The translations under genes and the position numbers were made by a program. A model generated the notes under the pieces. That model did no database searches. It was not told the DNA's origin and saw nothing but the letters and a program-made list of their open reading frames with translations. From the NCBI GenBank assembly GCA_039033855.1, contig JBCCBV010000028.1, positions 1 to 30,625 on the forward strand: DNA of 30,625 nucleotides, given 5' to 3'. Source of the DNA: JBCCBV01 sp039033855. GTDB taxonomy: Bacteria; Planctomycetota; Phycisphaerae; Phycisphaerales; Phycisphaeraceae. Positions 1 through 11,325 of the stretch are shown one piece after another. Within the stretch, counting starts at the first letter, position 1, and the number at the start of each line of letters is the position of its first letter.

Positions 1-1122
1 CCCTTCGCAGGCCATCGACAGGTTCACGTGGGCGGCCACCCAGCCCTCGGCCTCGCGCACCGCGTCGATCAGCCCCATCCACGGCCCGAGCTGCGCGTCG
101 CGTTCCAACAGCACGGCGTCGTCCTCGCCGGCCGGCAGCGCCCCGGCGTGCTCGGCCAGCTTTCGGCGGGCGTGTTCGGCGATCAGCGCGGTCATCAGCT
201 CGAAGCCGCGACGGTTGGCGGCGTCTTTCGATGCCTGTGCGTGGTTCTTGACCCACGCTTCGGCGAACGCCTGGATCGACTCGTACATCCCCGCGCCCAG
301 CCCGGCGCCCGGGCGGCCTTCGGGCATCGCGTCGATCGAACCCAGCACCCGCGTGACCCACGTCGTCAACCCGTAGTCGAGCGCGAGCCCGGCCCGGCCC
401 GGCGAGCCGGAGGCGAACCGCACCGCGCGGTCGATCTCGTCTTTCGAAGAATCAACCCCCGGCCAGCCGGCCACCACGCTGCGCACGTCTTGGTCGGACA
501 AGGGCCCGAACCCCACCATCCGGCAGCGCGAGCGGATCGTCGGCAGCAGCTTGTCCGGCGAAGACGTCACCAGCACGATCACGCAGCCCGCGCCGCGGTC
601 GGGCGGTTCTTCGAGCGTCTTGAGCAGCGCGTTCTGGCCCGCGGGGTTGAGCAGCTCGGCTTCATCTAACAGGAACACCTTGCCGTGGCCCAGCCGGTCG
701 GAGCGGAACGCCGGCTCGATGAGGTGTTTGCGCACCACATCGACGGGGATGCTCATCAGCTTGCGCTTGCGAGCCGCGGCGTCGTCGCTGTAGAGGGCGA
801 GCTCTTTGACGATGACGTGCAGGTCGGGGTGGCCGGCCGACAGGGCACGCTGCACCGGGTCTTGCCCGCCGGACGCTTTGGCGGAGGCCGCATCGGGGTC
901 GGCGTCCCTCGCCAGCAGCTGGCAGGATGCGCACGACCCGCAGGCCTGGGCCGAGTCGGCGGGTCGGTCGTGGCAGAGCAGGACGCGCGCGAGCGCCACG
1001 GCGGCCGTGGCTTTGCCGATCCCGGCCGGGCCGTGAAACACCAGCGCATGCGGGAAGCGCCCGCCTTCGAGCGGGGCCCGCAAAGCGGCGGTAGCGCGGT
1101 CTTGTCCCAAGACGTCGAGCAC
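1..1122 (-). CDS. holB: DNA polymerase III delta' subunit (clamp loader), N-terminal part, runs off left edge
   Basis: Delta' is the stator subunit of the clamp-loader complex that opens and loads the sliding clamp on primed DNA. The reading frame starts at a GTG (first residues MLDVLGQDRATAALRAPLEG) and stays open for 374 codons to the window edge, so the C-terminal end is missing. Visible motifs are a P-loop-like GPAGIGKAT (Lys37, with Ala where Ser/Thr is usual), a four-cysteine zinc module (LLC, ten residues, then CGSCASC), a Walker-B-like LLDEAELLNPAGQNALLKTLEEPP (quoted in part: LLDEAELLNPAGQ) and the sensor-1 region ending in RSRC. The imperfect P-loop is common in delta', which does not need to hydrolyse ATP. 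No in-frame ATG lies close upstream, so GTG is the best start. A DnaX (tau/gamma) paralog is the main alternative, but the SRC region and the degenerate P-loop favour delta'. The gene is divergent from the reductase at 1224. Confidence 0.85.
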   Translation of the reverse strand, partial: MLDVLGQDRATAALRAPLEGGRFPHALVFHGPAGIGKATAAVALARVLLCHDRPADSAQACGSCASCQLLARDADPDAASAKASGGQDPVQRALSAGHPDLHVIVKELALYSDDAAARKRKLMSIPVDVVRKHLIEPAFRSDRLGHGKVFLLDEAELLNPAGQNALLKTLEEPPDRGAGCVIVLVTSSPDKLLPTIRSRCRMVGFGPLSDQDVRSVVAGWPGVDSSKDEIDRAVRFASGSPGRAGLALDYGLTTWVTRVLGSIDAMPEGRPGAGLGAGMYESIQAFAEAWVKNHAQASKDAANRRGFELMTALIAEHARRKLAEHAGALPAGEDDAVLLERDAQLGPWMGLIDAVREAEGWVAAHVNLSMACEG

Positions 1123-1223
1123 TGCCCGAGGATACGCCGGTCTGTCTTCCCCAGCCCATTGAGTGGGCTTCGTAACGCCGCCGGAGTCCCCCCTAGAGAT
1201 GGCCGACGGGATATTCTTTGCCG

Positions 1224-2072
1224 ATGCCTGCCGATCCCCGCAACGCCGTGGTCGTGTCCCGTCAGAGCCTGCACCGCCAGCTTGCGATTTTCCGCGTGGC
1301 GTACAAGCAGGGCGAGGTGCCGGACTTCGAGCCGGGCCAATTCGCCAACCTCGGCCTGGAAGCGCCCCCGCCCCCGGAAGCAGACCCGGAAGCCTCTTCG
1401 GCGGTGCCCACGAATGGCGAGCCGCCCAAGACCCGCCCGCGCAAGGGCCCCAAGCTGGTCCGCCGGGCGTATTCCATCGCCAGCCCGCCGGGCGAAAAAG
1501 ACGCCATCGAGTTCTACATCGTCGAGGTCGACGACGGCCGGCTCACGCCCCGGCTGTTCGACCTGCAAGAGGGCGACGAGCTCTACCTGGACCCGCGGAT
1601 GAAGGGCAAGTTCACCCTCCAGGGCGTGCCCGACGGCCAAGACCTGGTCATGATCTCCACCGGCACCGGGCTGGCGCCGTTCCGATCGATGCTCCACCAC
1701 TACCGCGGCCAAAACCGCTGGCGACGCTTCGTCATGATCCATGGCGTCCGTCTGGCGGAAGACCTGGGCTACAAGCAGGAGCTCGAAGCCATCGCCGCCG
1801 AGGACCCCTCGTTTGTGTACGTGCCCATGTGCACGCGCGAGCCCGAAGGCGCCGCTTGGCAAGGCCTGCGCGGCCGGGTGCCCACCGTGCTCGAGCCCCA
1901 GGCCTACCGCGAGTTAGTCGGCGCCGACCTCACGCCCGACAACTGCCACGTGTTCTTGTGCGGCAACCCCGCCATGATCGACACCTGCGAACCGCTGCTG
2001 CACGAGCGCGGCTTTGTGACGCGCAACCGCGAACACCCCGACGGGCAGGTTCACTTCGAGCGTTACTGGTAA
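1224..2072 (+). CDS. fpr: Ferredoxin/flavodoxin-NADP+ reductase (FPR type)
   Basis: This flavoenzyme moves electrons between NADP(H) and ferredoxin or flavodoxin. The 282-residue protein has an FAD-binding barrel with the RAYS motif (residues 81-84), an NADP-binding domain with STGTGLAPFRSM (about 145-156) and CGNPAMID, and it ends in ERYW; the terminal aromatic pair is typical of the bacterial subclass, where it stacks on the flavin. A Pro/Glu-rich stretch at residues 47-78 separates the GQF strand from RAYS and is longer than in E. coli Fpr, where these elements are only about ten residues apart. An in-frame TTG lies two codons upstream (1218); I chose the ATG. No strong Shine-Dalgarno sequence is visible for either. 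It is transcribed divergently from holB and has no obvious operon partner. Confidence 0.92.
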   Translation: MPADPRNAVVVSRQSLHRQLAIFRVAYKQGEVPDFEPGQFANLGLEAPPPPEADPEASSAVPTNGEPPKTRPRKGPKLVRRAYSIASPPGEKDAIEFYIVEVDDGRLTPRLFDLQEGDELYLDPRMKGKFTLQGVPDGQDLVMISTGTGLAPFRSMLHHYRGQNRWRRFVMIHGVRLAEDLGYKQELEAIAAEDPSFVYVPMCTREPEGAAWQGLRGRVPTVLEPQAYRELVGADLTPDNCHVFLCGNPAMIDTCEPLLHERGFVTRNREHPDGQVHFERYW

Positions 2073-2125
2073 GCCCTCGGAAACAAGGGTGCGTCGCCGG
2101 TTCCCGGGTCAGACGTACGTGAGTG

Positions 2126-2145
2126 CTTCCGGGGGCTTCCGGGGG
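2126..2145. repeat. Two perfect tandem 10-nt repeats
   Basis: Two adjacent copies of CTTCCGGGGG lie in the 78-bp gap between the convergent fpr and small membrane-protein genes. A related CTTCCGGG occurs near 2400. The function is unknown and it may be simple slippage. Confidence 0.5.
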
Positions 2146-2150
2146 CGGGG

Positions 2151-2363
2151 TCAGGCGGCGTGCTTGTAGCCGGTGGAGGGCGACGCGGGGTCGGCGTCGT
2201 CCAGGCCGGGCTCGCCGAGCATGGGCTTGGCGTGGGTCTTGCGCGGCTTGCCGTGTACCCGCTGCGACACCCGCCGGCCAGCACGGAGGCGGATGACCAG
2301 GTACAGGCCGAGCGCGTAGCAGGCGGCCAGGTAAATCGCGAAGGTCAGGATCGTGGTGGTCAT
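2151..2363 (-). CDS. Small single-pass membrane protein, unknown function
   Basis: The frame encodes 70 residues starting MTTTILTFAIYLAACYALGL. Residues 4-26 form one hydrophobic segment, followed by a strongly basic stretch (RLRAGRRVSQRVHGKPRK) that by the positive-inside rule should be cytoplasmic, and an acidic, Pro/Ser-rich tail ending YKHAA. The ATG is preceded by GGAG seven bases upstream, which supports translation. It lies about 250 bp downstream of dapF on the same strand, so it may have its own promoter. I recognise no family. A chance frame in GC-rich DNA is possible, but the ribosome site plus a clean transmembrane segment at the N terminus make a real gene likelier. Confidence 0.6.
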   Translation of the reverse strand: MTTTILTFAIYLAACYALGLYLVIRLRAGRRVSQRVHGKPRKTHAKPMLGEPGLDDADPASPSTGYKHAA

Positions 2364-2614
2364 GGGCAGGCTCCGGGTTCTCGCCGGGCTTTCCGGGGGT
2401 CTTCCGGGTACGGGATCTATCGGCCGGGCAAAGCGGCGCCGGCCAGAGATGGCCGACCGAGCCGCCGGTCCTCCGCACACGCTCTGCACATACAACGTGG
2501 CCCGGCTGAGTTTTGTTCACTTTCGCCGGGGCCGATTGCGCCGCAGAACGCGCAAAAGCACCCCCGCGGACCCGTTCGGGCCGGCCGGTCTGTGTCTGAT
2601 GTAACTCTTTTTAT

Positions 2615-3544
2615 TTAAGAGAGTTGCCCGCGGAAGACCTCGACGGCCGGGCCGGTCATGAACACCCGGTTCCGGTCCTGATCCCCGTCGCGCCAGTCGA
2701 TGTCCAGCGGCCCACCGGGCGTCTCGACAACGACACGCCGTGCCGTTCGTCCCGTTATCGCCCCGGCCACCGCCACGGCGCACGCCCCGGTGCCACAGGC
2801 CTGGGTGGCGCCGCTGCCGCGCTCCCAATGCAGCACCCGCGCCCGGTCTTCGGCCAGCACCTGGACGAAGTGGACATTCGCACGGCCGGGAAACATCGCG
2901 TGGCCCTCAAGCGCCCGCCCGGCGTCGGCCAGCGGGACCGGTGCGAGGTCTCGGCAGAACAGCACCGCGTGGGGGTTGCCCATCGACACGCAGGTCATGC
3001 GCTCATCCAGCCCGGCGCGCTGCGGCCAGCCTTGCGGGTCGTCGGTGTCCCACGGCACCAGCCCGCCAAGCGGAAAATCGATCACCCGGTCTCCGCTGGC
3101 CACGCCGTCGATCACCACGGGCATGGCCTCGGCGGCGAACTGGGGCGCGCCCATATCGACCGTCACGCGGGCCACCTTGCCGTGGGCGTCGCGTTCGTAC
3201 GCCAGCGAGCGCGATCCGGAGGCGGTTTGCAAGACCATGGGCGAGGCGGTGGGGCGCGGGCCCAGGCCGTCGTCGTGGACGAGTTTGCAGACGCAGCGGA
3301 TGCCGTTGCCGCACATCGCGCCCTCGCTGCCGTCGGCGTTGAACATCTGCATGCGGGCGGCGGCGGTGTCGAAGCCGTCCATGGCCGGGTCGGGCGGCAG
3401 CACCAGGATCAGCCCGTCGGCGCCGACGCCGGTGTGCCGGTCGACCACCCGCTGGGCCACGGCCGAAGGGTCGTCCACGCGCTCGGCAAAGCCGTCCACG
3501 TAGACGTAGTCGTTTCCGGCGCCGTGCATCTTGACGAACCGCAT
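2615..3544 (-). CDS. dapF: Diaminopimelate epimerase
   Basis: DapF interconverts LL- and meso-2,6-diaminopimelate, giving meso-DAP for peptidoglycan and lysine synthesis. The 309-residue protein has the N-terminal signature KMHGAGNDYVYVD and the two catalytic cysteines of the PLP-independent two-base mechanism: Cys78 in MCGNGIRC and Cys250 in ACGTGACA. FNADGSEG and MGNPHAV are further family motifs. Length is slightly above the usual 270-290, mainly from an insertion around residues 160-180. The start MRFVKMHGAG is clear. It stands alone here, but dapL, the enzyme that makes its LL-DAP substrate, is about 8 kb away at 11500. The gene is divergent from the zinc-ribbon protein at 3677. Confidence 0.96.
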   Translation of the reverse strand: MRFVKMHGAGNDYVYVDGFAERVDDPSAVAQRVVDRHTGVGADGLILVLPPDPAMDGFDTAAARMQMFNADGSEGAMCGNGIRCVCKLVHDDGLGPRPTASPMVLQTASGSRSLAYERDAHGKVARVTVDMGAPQFAAEAMPVVIDGVASGDRVIDFPLGGLVPWDTDDPQGWPQRAGLDERMTCVSMGNPHAVLFCRDLAPVPLADAGRALEGHAMFPGRANVHFVQVLAEDRARVLHWERGSGATQACGTGACAVAVAGAITGRTARRVVVETPGGPLDIDWRDGDQDRNRVFMTGPAVEVFRGQLS

Positions 3545-3600
3545 CGTCGATCTCTCGGGGAGCGAAGGCCAAGGCCCGCCAATGGAGCCGGGCCGACTTT

Positions 3601-3616
3601 AGCCCGCCGCCGGGCT
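3601..3616. other. Short perfect hairpin in the dapF / 3677 divergent gap
   Basis: AGCCCG and CGGGCT flank a 4-nt loop (CCGC). It lies 56 bp upstream of the dapF start and 60 bp upstream of the plus-strand start at 3677. It could be an operator or leader structure. No other evidence supports a role. Confidence 0.3.
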
Positions 3617-3644
3617 TGGAGCACGCCGCTCGGGCGGGTAGGTT
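3616..3644 (+). promoter_or_regulatory. Possible sigma70-like promoter for the zinc-ribbon/hydrolase pair
   Basis: TTGGAG and TAGGTT are separated by 17 bp, with the -10-like box ending 32 bp before the ATG at 3677. Each box matches only three of six consensus positions, so this is weak. The distance and spacing are what make it worth noting. Confidence 0.2.
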
Positions 3645-3676
3645 GGCTGCCGAGCACCCGGACACGGAGAGCCGCC

Positions 3677-4060
3677 ATGAGCAACTTTTTCGACGGCGTG
3701 GGCATCGGCGGGCCACGGATCACCGGCCCAACGGGCGGGTCGGCCCCCGGAGCCGGGAGCAACGACGAATCGCGCAAGGCTGCTCGCGAAGTCGCGTTTC
3801 TCGAAAAACGCCTCGACCGGGCCGTGCTGGTCAACCTGGCCTTGTGGTCGCTGATCCAGGACAAGCTGGGCCTGACCGAAGAAGACCTGCTCAGCCGGGT
3901 GCGTGTCCTCGATGAGATGGACGGCAAAGCCGACGGCAAGGCCGCGGCCGACCGCGTCGCCCCCTGCCACGCCTGCAAACGCCCGGTCAGCCAACGCCAG
4001 GACAAGTGCATGTACTGCGGCGCAGAGAAACGCGTGTCCAGCGCGTTCGACCTGTTGTGA
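3677..4060 (+). CDS. Zinc-ribbon protein of unknown function
   Basis: The 127-residue protein starts MSNFFDGVGIGGPRITGP. It has a Gly/Ser-rich N-terminal third, a predicted helical middle (about 32-85, with KAAREVAFLEKRLDRAV and a long hydrophobic/charged helix) and a C-terminal zinc ribbon with Cys97-x2-Cys100 and Cys111-x2-Cys114. The ATG has GGAG seven bases upstream. I do not recognise a named family. The helix plus a terminal treble-clef-like ribbon would fit an adaptor or nucleic-acid-binding protein, but that is inference. Its stop codon overlaps the proposed GTG start of the hydrolase at 4057 (GTGA), which suggests translational coupling. It is divergent from dapF. Confidence 0.75.
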   Translation: MSNFFDGVGIGGPRITGPTGGSAPGAGSNDESRKAAREVAFLEKRLDRAVLVNLALWSLIQDKLGLTEEDLLSRVRVLDEMDGKADGKAAADRVAPCHACKRPVSQRQDKCMYCGAEKRVSSAFDLL

Positions 4061-5289
4061 GCGGGTTTCTCAGATCATGCGCCCGGCGAAGTTGCGCAGT
4101 TCGCTACGGCCGCGTGCTCACCGCAATCATGCTGGCTTTCTTGGGCGCGATTGGGATGGGCACGCCCGCCGTCGCACAGCCCGTGATCTCGCCCGGCGCG
4201 GACCGCCCGGCAGACCTATCGCCATCCGCCGGGATCGACGGCCAGAACGCAACGGGGTTGTCCGCCGGCAATGCGTTGCGCGTCCGAGACACCGTCGGGC
4301 CGTTACCAAGGCAGAGCGACGACCCTGCCGTCCAACAGGCGCTCGCACGCCTCGCCTTCGAGCCGGCCGAGTTCGAGGTGGTCGTCACCCCGGCGCCGAA
4401 GCGCTTGGGCCCACTGGCCGTGGCCGACCCGTCGTCGTTGCCCGACGCATGGGTCCGCTACCCCAGCCCGTTCCAGACCGGTGATGTGCAGATCGACCGC
4501 GTGACCGTCCGCTGGTTCCAAGCGCAAGGCGTGGCGCCCGGAGGCTCGGCGCCGGCGGTGGTCATCGCCCACTCGTTGCACCCGGGTCTCGTCGTCGGCA
4601 ACGCCATGGCGCGAGGACTCGCCCGGCGCGGCGTGCACGGCCTGGTGGTCGAACTACCCGGCTTCGGCGAGCGCAGGCCGGCCGGCGTGCGTTACGCGCT
4701 CACCGAGACCGTCGGCCGGATACCCCAAGGCGTGGCCGACCTCCGACGGGCGCGCGACGTCGCCGCGGCCTTGCCCGGCGTGGACCCAGACCGCATCGGA
4801 TTGGCCGGCGTCAGCCTGGGCGGGTTGTTCGCCACGCTGGCCGGCGGGCTCGACGGAGCGTTTGTCCGGGTCGAACTGTTGAGCACCGGCGGGCAGGTGG
4901 CGCGCGTCTTGACGGAGGGCGCTAAAGACGCCTATTTCGCCGCCCGGGCGCTCCGCGCCGCCGGCCGGACCGACGCGCAGATCGCCGCAACCGTCAATGC
5001 CATGGAGCCCACGGTTCTGGCGTACCGGCTCGCCCCCACGCGGACCCGCTTGTTCGCCGCGGCGGACGACCAGGTCTTCCCCATGGACAGCGTCCGGGCC
5101 TTGGCCAAAGCGGCCGGGCTGAGCGTCGAAACCGGCGGCCTGGTTTGGATCGCCGGGAACCACTACACGATGGCCGGGGCGATGCCGGCCGTGCTCGACG
5201 CGATGGCGCAAAGCCTCAAGAACGCCGAGAACGCATCCGCGCCTGCGACGGCCCAAGTGGAAGGTGTCTCGACTCTTCAAGAACGATGA
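4057..5289 (+). CDS. Exported alpha/beta hydrolase
   Basis: The protein is about 410 residues. It begins with an Arg-rich n-region, a hydrophobic core (VLTAIMLAFLGAIGMG) and an AVA-Q cleavage site near residue 40, so it should be secreted. The mature part has the alpha/beta-hydrolase layout: a strand with VVIAHSLHPG, the nucleophile elbow GVSLGG (Ser253), a candidate acidic residue in AAADDQVF (Asp337/338) and a candidate catalytic His369 in GNHYTM. The substrate cannot be read from the sequence. The start is uncertain: GTG at 4057 gives a GTGA overlap with the upstream gene, while GTG 4114 or ATG 4129 would leave a shorter signal peptide. It probably forms a two-gene unit with the zinc-ribbon protein. 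Confidence 0.82.
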   Translation: MSGFLRSCARRSCAVRYGRVLTAIMLAFLGAIGMGTPAVAQPVISPGADRPADLSPSAGIDGQNATGLSAGNALRVRDTVGPLPRQSDDPAVQQALARLAFEPAEFEVVVTPAPKRLGPLAVADPSSLPDAWVRYPSPFQTGDVQIDRVTVRWFQAQGVAPGGSAPAVVIAHSLHPGLVVGNAMARGLARRGVHGLVVELPGFGERRPAGVRYALTETVGRIPQGVADLRRARDVAAALPGVDPDRIGLAGVSLGGLFATLAGGLDGAFVRVELLSTGGQVARVLTEGAKDAYFAARALRAAGRTDAQIAATVNAMEPTVLAYRLAPTRTRLFAAADDQVFPMDSVRALAKAAGLSVETGGLVWIAGNHYTMAGAMPAVLDAMAQSLKNAENASAPATAQVEGVSTLQER

Positions 5290-5334
5290 CCCGGCGCCTG
5301 GACGGCTTGGCCACCCTGGGATCGCGGTTCGCGC

Positions 5335-6540
5335 TCAGCCGGGCTCGGCGATCGAACGCACCCGTGTTCTCAGGTTATCGAGGACGTTCATGTAGTTGAT
5401 GTACGCGTCGTATGGCGATTCGTAGGGCGAAAAGTACTGGTGTACGTCGCCGTCGGCGTGGTACTTGGTGCTCATGTAATAGAAGTGGTCGCTGCAGGTC
5501 AGCTTCCGCCAGGCGTCGAGCAGCCGGGCGTCGCCCGCGGCCTTCACCGGGGCTTCGAGCTTGTAGAGGTCTTGCAGCGCGCTGCTCTGCATGGCGTTGC
5601 CGACCCACGCCGACAGGTCGCGCTCGGTGTCGGCCCAGCTGGTGACGTGCGGCGCGTCATACGGCCCGATGGGCTCGAACTCGTCGAGCGCTTCGCTCGG
5701 GGTCAAAAAACGCCCACCACGCTCGAGCACCGCCGCGGGCAGGGCTTCGAGGAACGAAAAGATCCCCGTTTCCGACCACTGGTGCTCGCCGAAGGTCTCC
5801 AGGTCCATAAACAGGTTGACCAGCGCCCGCCCGTGCGCGTCGGGTCCGGCGTCGGTCGCCGCCAGTTTTTCGGCGTACTTGGGCGCCGTCATCGGATACT
5901 CCGACCACGACCGGTCCGAAAAACGAAACGCGATGTCGTCGCTGAGCTTGTGGTCCTTGAGCAGCACCGGCAGGCCCTCGAGCCCGGGCGGGTGACGCAG
6001 CGCATGCGGGGTGGCCCCGGCCAGCAGGCCGCCGACGCCCTCGGCCAAAATCGCGTGGTGCCGGTCCAGCTCTGCCACGCCCTGGGCCACGGCGTTGCTG
6101 TAGATCAGCTCGGTGTTGCGGAACACCGAAGGCGTCTGCAGGAACAGCTCTTCCATCGCCCCGGCGTGCAGGTCGAGTTGGGCCAGAAACTCGTCCTGGC
6201 TGTAGAGCGCCGACAGGCTGTGGTGGTAGGTTTCGGCCAGAAACTCGCAGCAGCCGGTGCGCCCGAGCTGTTGGAGCAGGTCGATGACGTCGGGGGCGAA
6301 CTCTTTGAACTGCTCGATCGCGGCGCCGGTGATCGAAAAGCTGACCTTGAACCGTCCGCCCGTGCGTTCGATGAGTTCGTGGAACAGGTTCAGCGTCGGC
6401 CGGTAACACTTGGCGGCCACGCGGCGCATGAGCTCGGCGTTCTGGGCATCGTGGAAGTAGTCGGGGCCGGCGTCGAAGACGCTGTAGCGCCGCAGCCGGT
6501 AGGGCTGGTGGACTTGGAAGTAGAAGCAAACAGCGGGCAT
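5335..6540 (-). CDS. Glycoside hydrolase family 57 (alpha-amylase/glucanotransferase-like)
   Basis: GH57 enzymes act on alpha-1,4-glucans such as starch and glycogen with a retaining mechanism. The 401-residue protein starts MPAVCFYFQVHQPYRLRRYS, which carries the family's first conserved motif (VHQPYR, His11). Residues 99-107 give EFLAETYHH. The candidate nucleophile is Glu144 in FRNTELIYSN and the candidate acid/base is Asp246 in LFMDLETFGEHQ. No signal peptide is seen, so it probably acts on intracellular glycogen. The length is close to short GH57 amylases and lacks the large extra C-terminal domains of branching-enzyme types. I chose the ATG immediately before the HQP motif; an upstream in-frame extension is Pro-rich and unlikely. 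It lies 163 bp downstream of ndh on the same strand. Confidence 0.88.
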   Translation of the reverse strand: MPAVCFYFQVHQPYRLRRYSVFDAGPDYFHDAQNAELMRRVAAKCYRPTLNLFHELIERTGGRFKVSFSITGAAIEQFKEFAPDVIDLLQQLGRTGCCEFLAETYHHSLSALYSQDEFLAQLDLHAGAMEELFLQTPSVFRNTELIYSNAVAQGVAELDRHHAILAEGVGGLLAGATPHALRHPPGLEGLPVLLKDHKLSDDIAFRFSDRSWSEYPMTAPKYAEKLAATDAGPDAHGRALVNLFMDLETFGEHQWSETGIFSFLEALPAAVLERGGRFLTPSEALDEFEPIGPYDAPHVTSWADTERDLSAWVGNAMQSSALQDLYKLEAPVKAAGDARLLDAWRKLTCSDHFYYMSTKYHADGDVHQYFSPYESPYDAYINYMNVLDNLRTRVRSIAEPG

Positions 6541-6576
6541 GGGTGCCTTTGCGGGCGCTTCCGGGCGCGGCGGGGG

Positions 6577-6620
6577 GGCGTCCGGGCCTTCCGTAGGGAG
6601 CGGGCCCCGGCTCGGACGCC
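6577..6620. other. GC-rich stem-loop between ndh and the GH57 gene
   Basis: GGCGTCCG (6577-6584) pairs perfectly with CGGACGCC (6613-6620), and an inner GGCC pair (6585-6588 with 6603-6606) extends it. There is no T-run on the minus strand, so it is not a classical terminator. The loop contains CCGTAGGGAGCGGG, close to the core of the 118-nt repeat arms described at 11326 and 14221. Confidence 0.4.
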
Positions 6621-6703
6621 GGAGCATTGTGGTCGGGTTTCGCCAAGACGCAACCCGGGCAGTGCGTCGGGCTGGCTTCGGCCGCGGAAGCGTGTTTGGC
6701 CCG

Positions 6704-8053
6704 CTACACCCGCTGGGGCGCGTCGTCGGAGCTGAACAGGATCCGCGCGCCCGGCCGGAACGCCAGGTAGTTGAAGCACCACTGCACCATCGTCACGATT
6801 TTGTTGCGGAACCCCACCAGGAAGAACAGGTGGATAAACGCCCACGCCAGCCACGCCAAGGTCCCGCTGAACCGCAGCGGTCCGACCCACGCCACGGCCC
6901 GTCGCCTTCCGATCGTCGCCATCGTCCCCTTGTCCCAGTACGCGAACTTGCGGCGCTGATCGGGGGGCGTCGCCCCGGCGGCGATCTCCTGCCGAAGCAC
7001 CTTCGCCACGTGCTTGCCCATCTGCATGGCCGCGGGCGCAACGCCGGGCACGGGGTCGCCTTTGTCGTTGGTGACCCAGGCGATGTCGCCGATCACGAAC
7101 ACCTCCGGCCGGCCGGGCACACTCAGGTCCGGGCCCACCTTCACCCGCCCGCCCGGGCCCAGCTCGACGCCCAGCTCGCGCGTGAGCGCCGGCGCCACCA
7201 CGCCGCCGCCCCAGAGCACGTTGCGCGTTTCGATGCGCTCGCCGGTGTCCAGCGTGACCGACTCCGCGTCGATGTCTGTCACCCGGGTTTCGAGCATCAC
7301 CTGCACGCCCAGGCCTTCGATCTGTTTCTTGGCCGACGCCGAGAGCTCCGGCGGGTAGGACTCGAGCAGGCGTTCGGACCCGTCAACCAGGATCACCCGC
7401 GTGTTGGTGGTGTTGATGTGTCGGAAGTCCTTGCGGAAGATCTGCCGTGAAAGGTCGGCCACCGTGCCCGCCAACTCCACCCCCGTGGGCCCGCCGCCGA
7501 CCACCACCACGGTCATCAGCCGACGGCGTTCGCGTGCGTCCGGCTCGGTCTCGGCGTGCTCGAAGCTCGTGAGCAGGCGCGACCGGACCCGCAGCGCGTC
7601 CGCCACCGTCTTAAGCCCCGGCGCGTGCTCGGCCCATTGGTCGTTGCCGAAGTAACTGGTCTTGCCCCCGAGCGCCAGCACCAGGTGCGTGTACTCCAGC
7701 GTGGCGTGCCGGAGCGTGACCCGGCGGGCGTTGAGGTCGATCGACTCCACCTCATCCATCGCGGTAAACACGTTCTTCCGGCCGCGGAAGATCGAGCGGA
7801 TCGGCTCGGCGACTTCCGGCACGGCCAGCCCGGCCATCGCCACCTGATACAGCAGCGGCTGGAACAGGTGGTGGTTCTGGCGGTCGATCAGCGCCACCTC
7901 CGCGTCGCCGCGGAACTTCCGGCAGAAGGTCAGCCCGCCAAAGCCGCAGCCCAGCACCATGACCCGCGGGCGGCCGGCGTGCAGCGGGAAGTAGGGCCGA
8001 CCCGATTCGCCATCGGGGAATTGCGGGTCCAGGTCGATGTAGTCGGTAGGCAT
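6704..8053 (-). CDS. ndh: Type II NADH:quinone oxidoreductase (non-proton-pumping)
   Basis: NDH-2 oxidises NADH and reduces quinone at the inner membrane face without pumping protons. The 449-residue protein has an N-terminal FAD dinucleotide fold (VMVLGCGFGGLTF, residues 32-44), the quinone/FAD region LFQPLLYQVAMAGL, the NADH-binding fold VVVVGGGPTGVELAG (182-195), the flavin-contacting VIGDIA motif and AAMQMGKHVA. The C-terminal 90 residues contain a hydrophobic helix (LAWLAWAFIHLFFLVGF) that should anchor it to the membrane. Length and motif order match the family. It starts MPTDYIDLDP and is divergent from alaS across a 145-bp gap. Confidence 0.94.
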   Translation of the reverse strand: MPTDYIDLDPQFPDGESGRPYFPLHAGRPRVMVLGCGFGGLTFCRKFRGDAEVALIDRQNHHLFQPLLYQVAMAGLAVPEVAEPIRSIFRGRKNVFTAMDEVESIDLNARRVTLRHATLEYTHLVLALGGKTSYFGNDQWAEHAPGLKTVADALRVRSRLLTSFEHAETEPDARERRRLMTVVVVGGGPTGVELAGTVADLSRQIFRKDFRHINTTNTRVILVDGSERLLESYPPELSASAKKQIEGLGVQVMLETRVTDIDAESVTLDTGERIETRNVLWGGGVVAPALTRELGVELGPGGRVKVGPDLSVPGRPEVFVIGDIAWVTNDKGDPVPGVAPAAMQMGKHVAKVLRQEIAAGATPPDQRRKFAYWDKGTMATIGRRRAVAWVGPLRFSGTLAWLAWAFIHLFFLVGFRNKIVTMVQWCFNYLAFRPGARILFSSDDAPQRV

Positions 8054-8108
8054 GGGGGCGTCCGTCGCAGGGGGGCAGGCCGTCGATTTCGATTGAGTTC
8101 GCTTGACT

Positions 8109-8114
8109 TATAGT
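8109..8114 (+). promoter_or_regulatory. Possible -10 box upstream of alaS
   Basis: TATAGT is the best -10-like hexamer in the AT-richer centre of the ndh/alaS divergent gap, 84 bp before the alaS ATG. The matching -35 position (about 8086) is poor and a nearby TTGACT is too close, so this call is tentative. Confidence 0.2.
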
Positions 8115-8198
8115 GCCGGCCATCGGCAGATTCGCCCGCGCCGGCATGTTTCTGCGCAAACCGGCCCGTCCACCCGCCCTTTTTCGACCCCTCGCCCC

Positions 8199-11318
<3,120 letters not shown>

Positions 11319-11325
11319 CTTGATT

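Noticed and set aside
2598..2627. Terminator candidate at the dapF 3' end (AACTCT / AGAGTT around a T-rich loop)
   Set aside because: The stem is only about 6 bp, AT-rich, overlaps the dapF stop and has no following T-run in the dapF direction.
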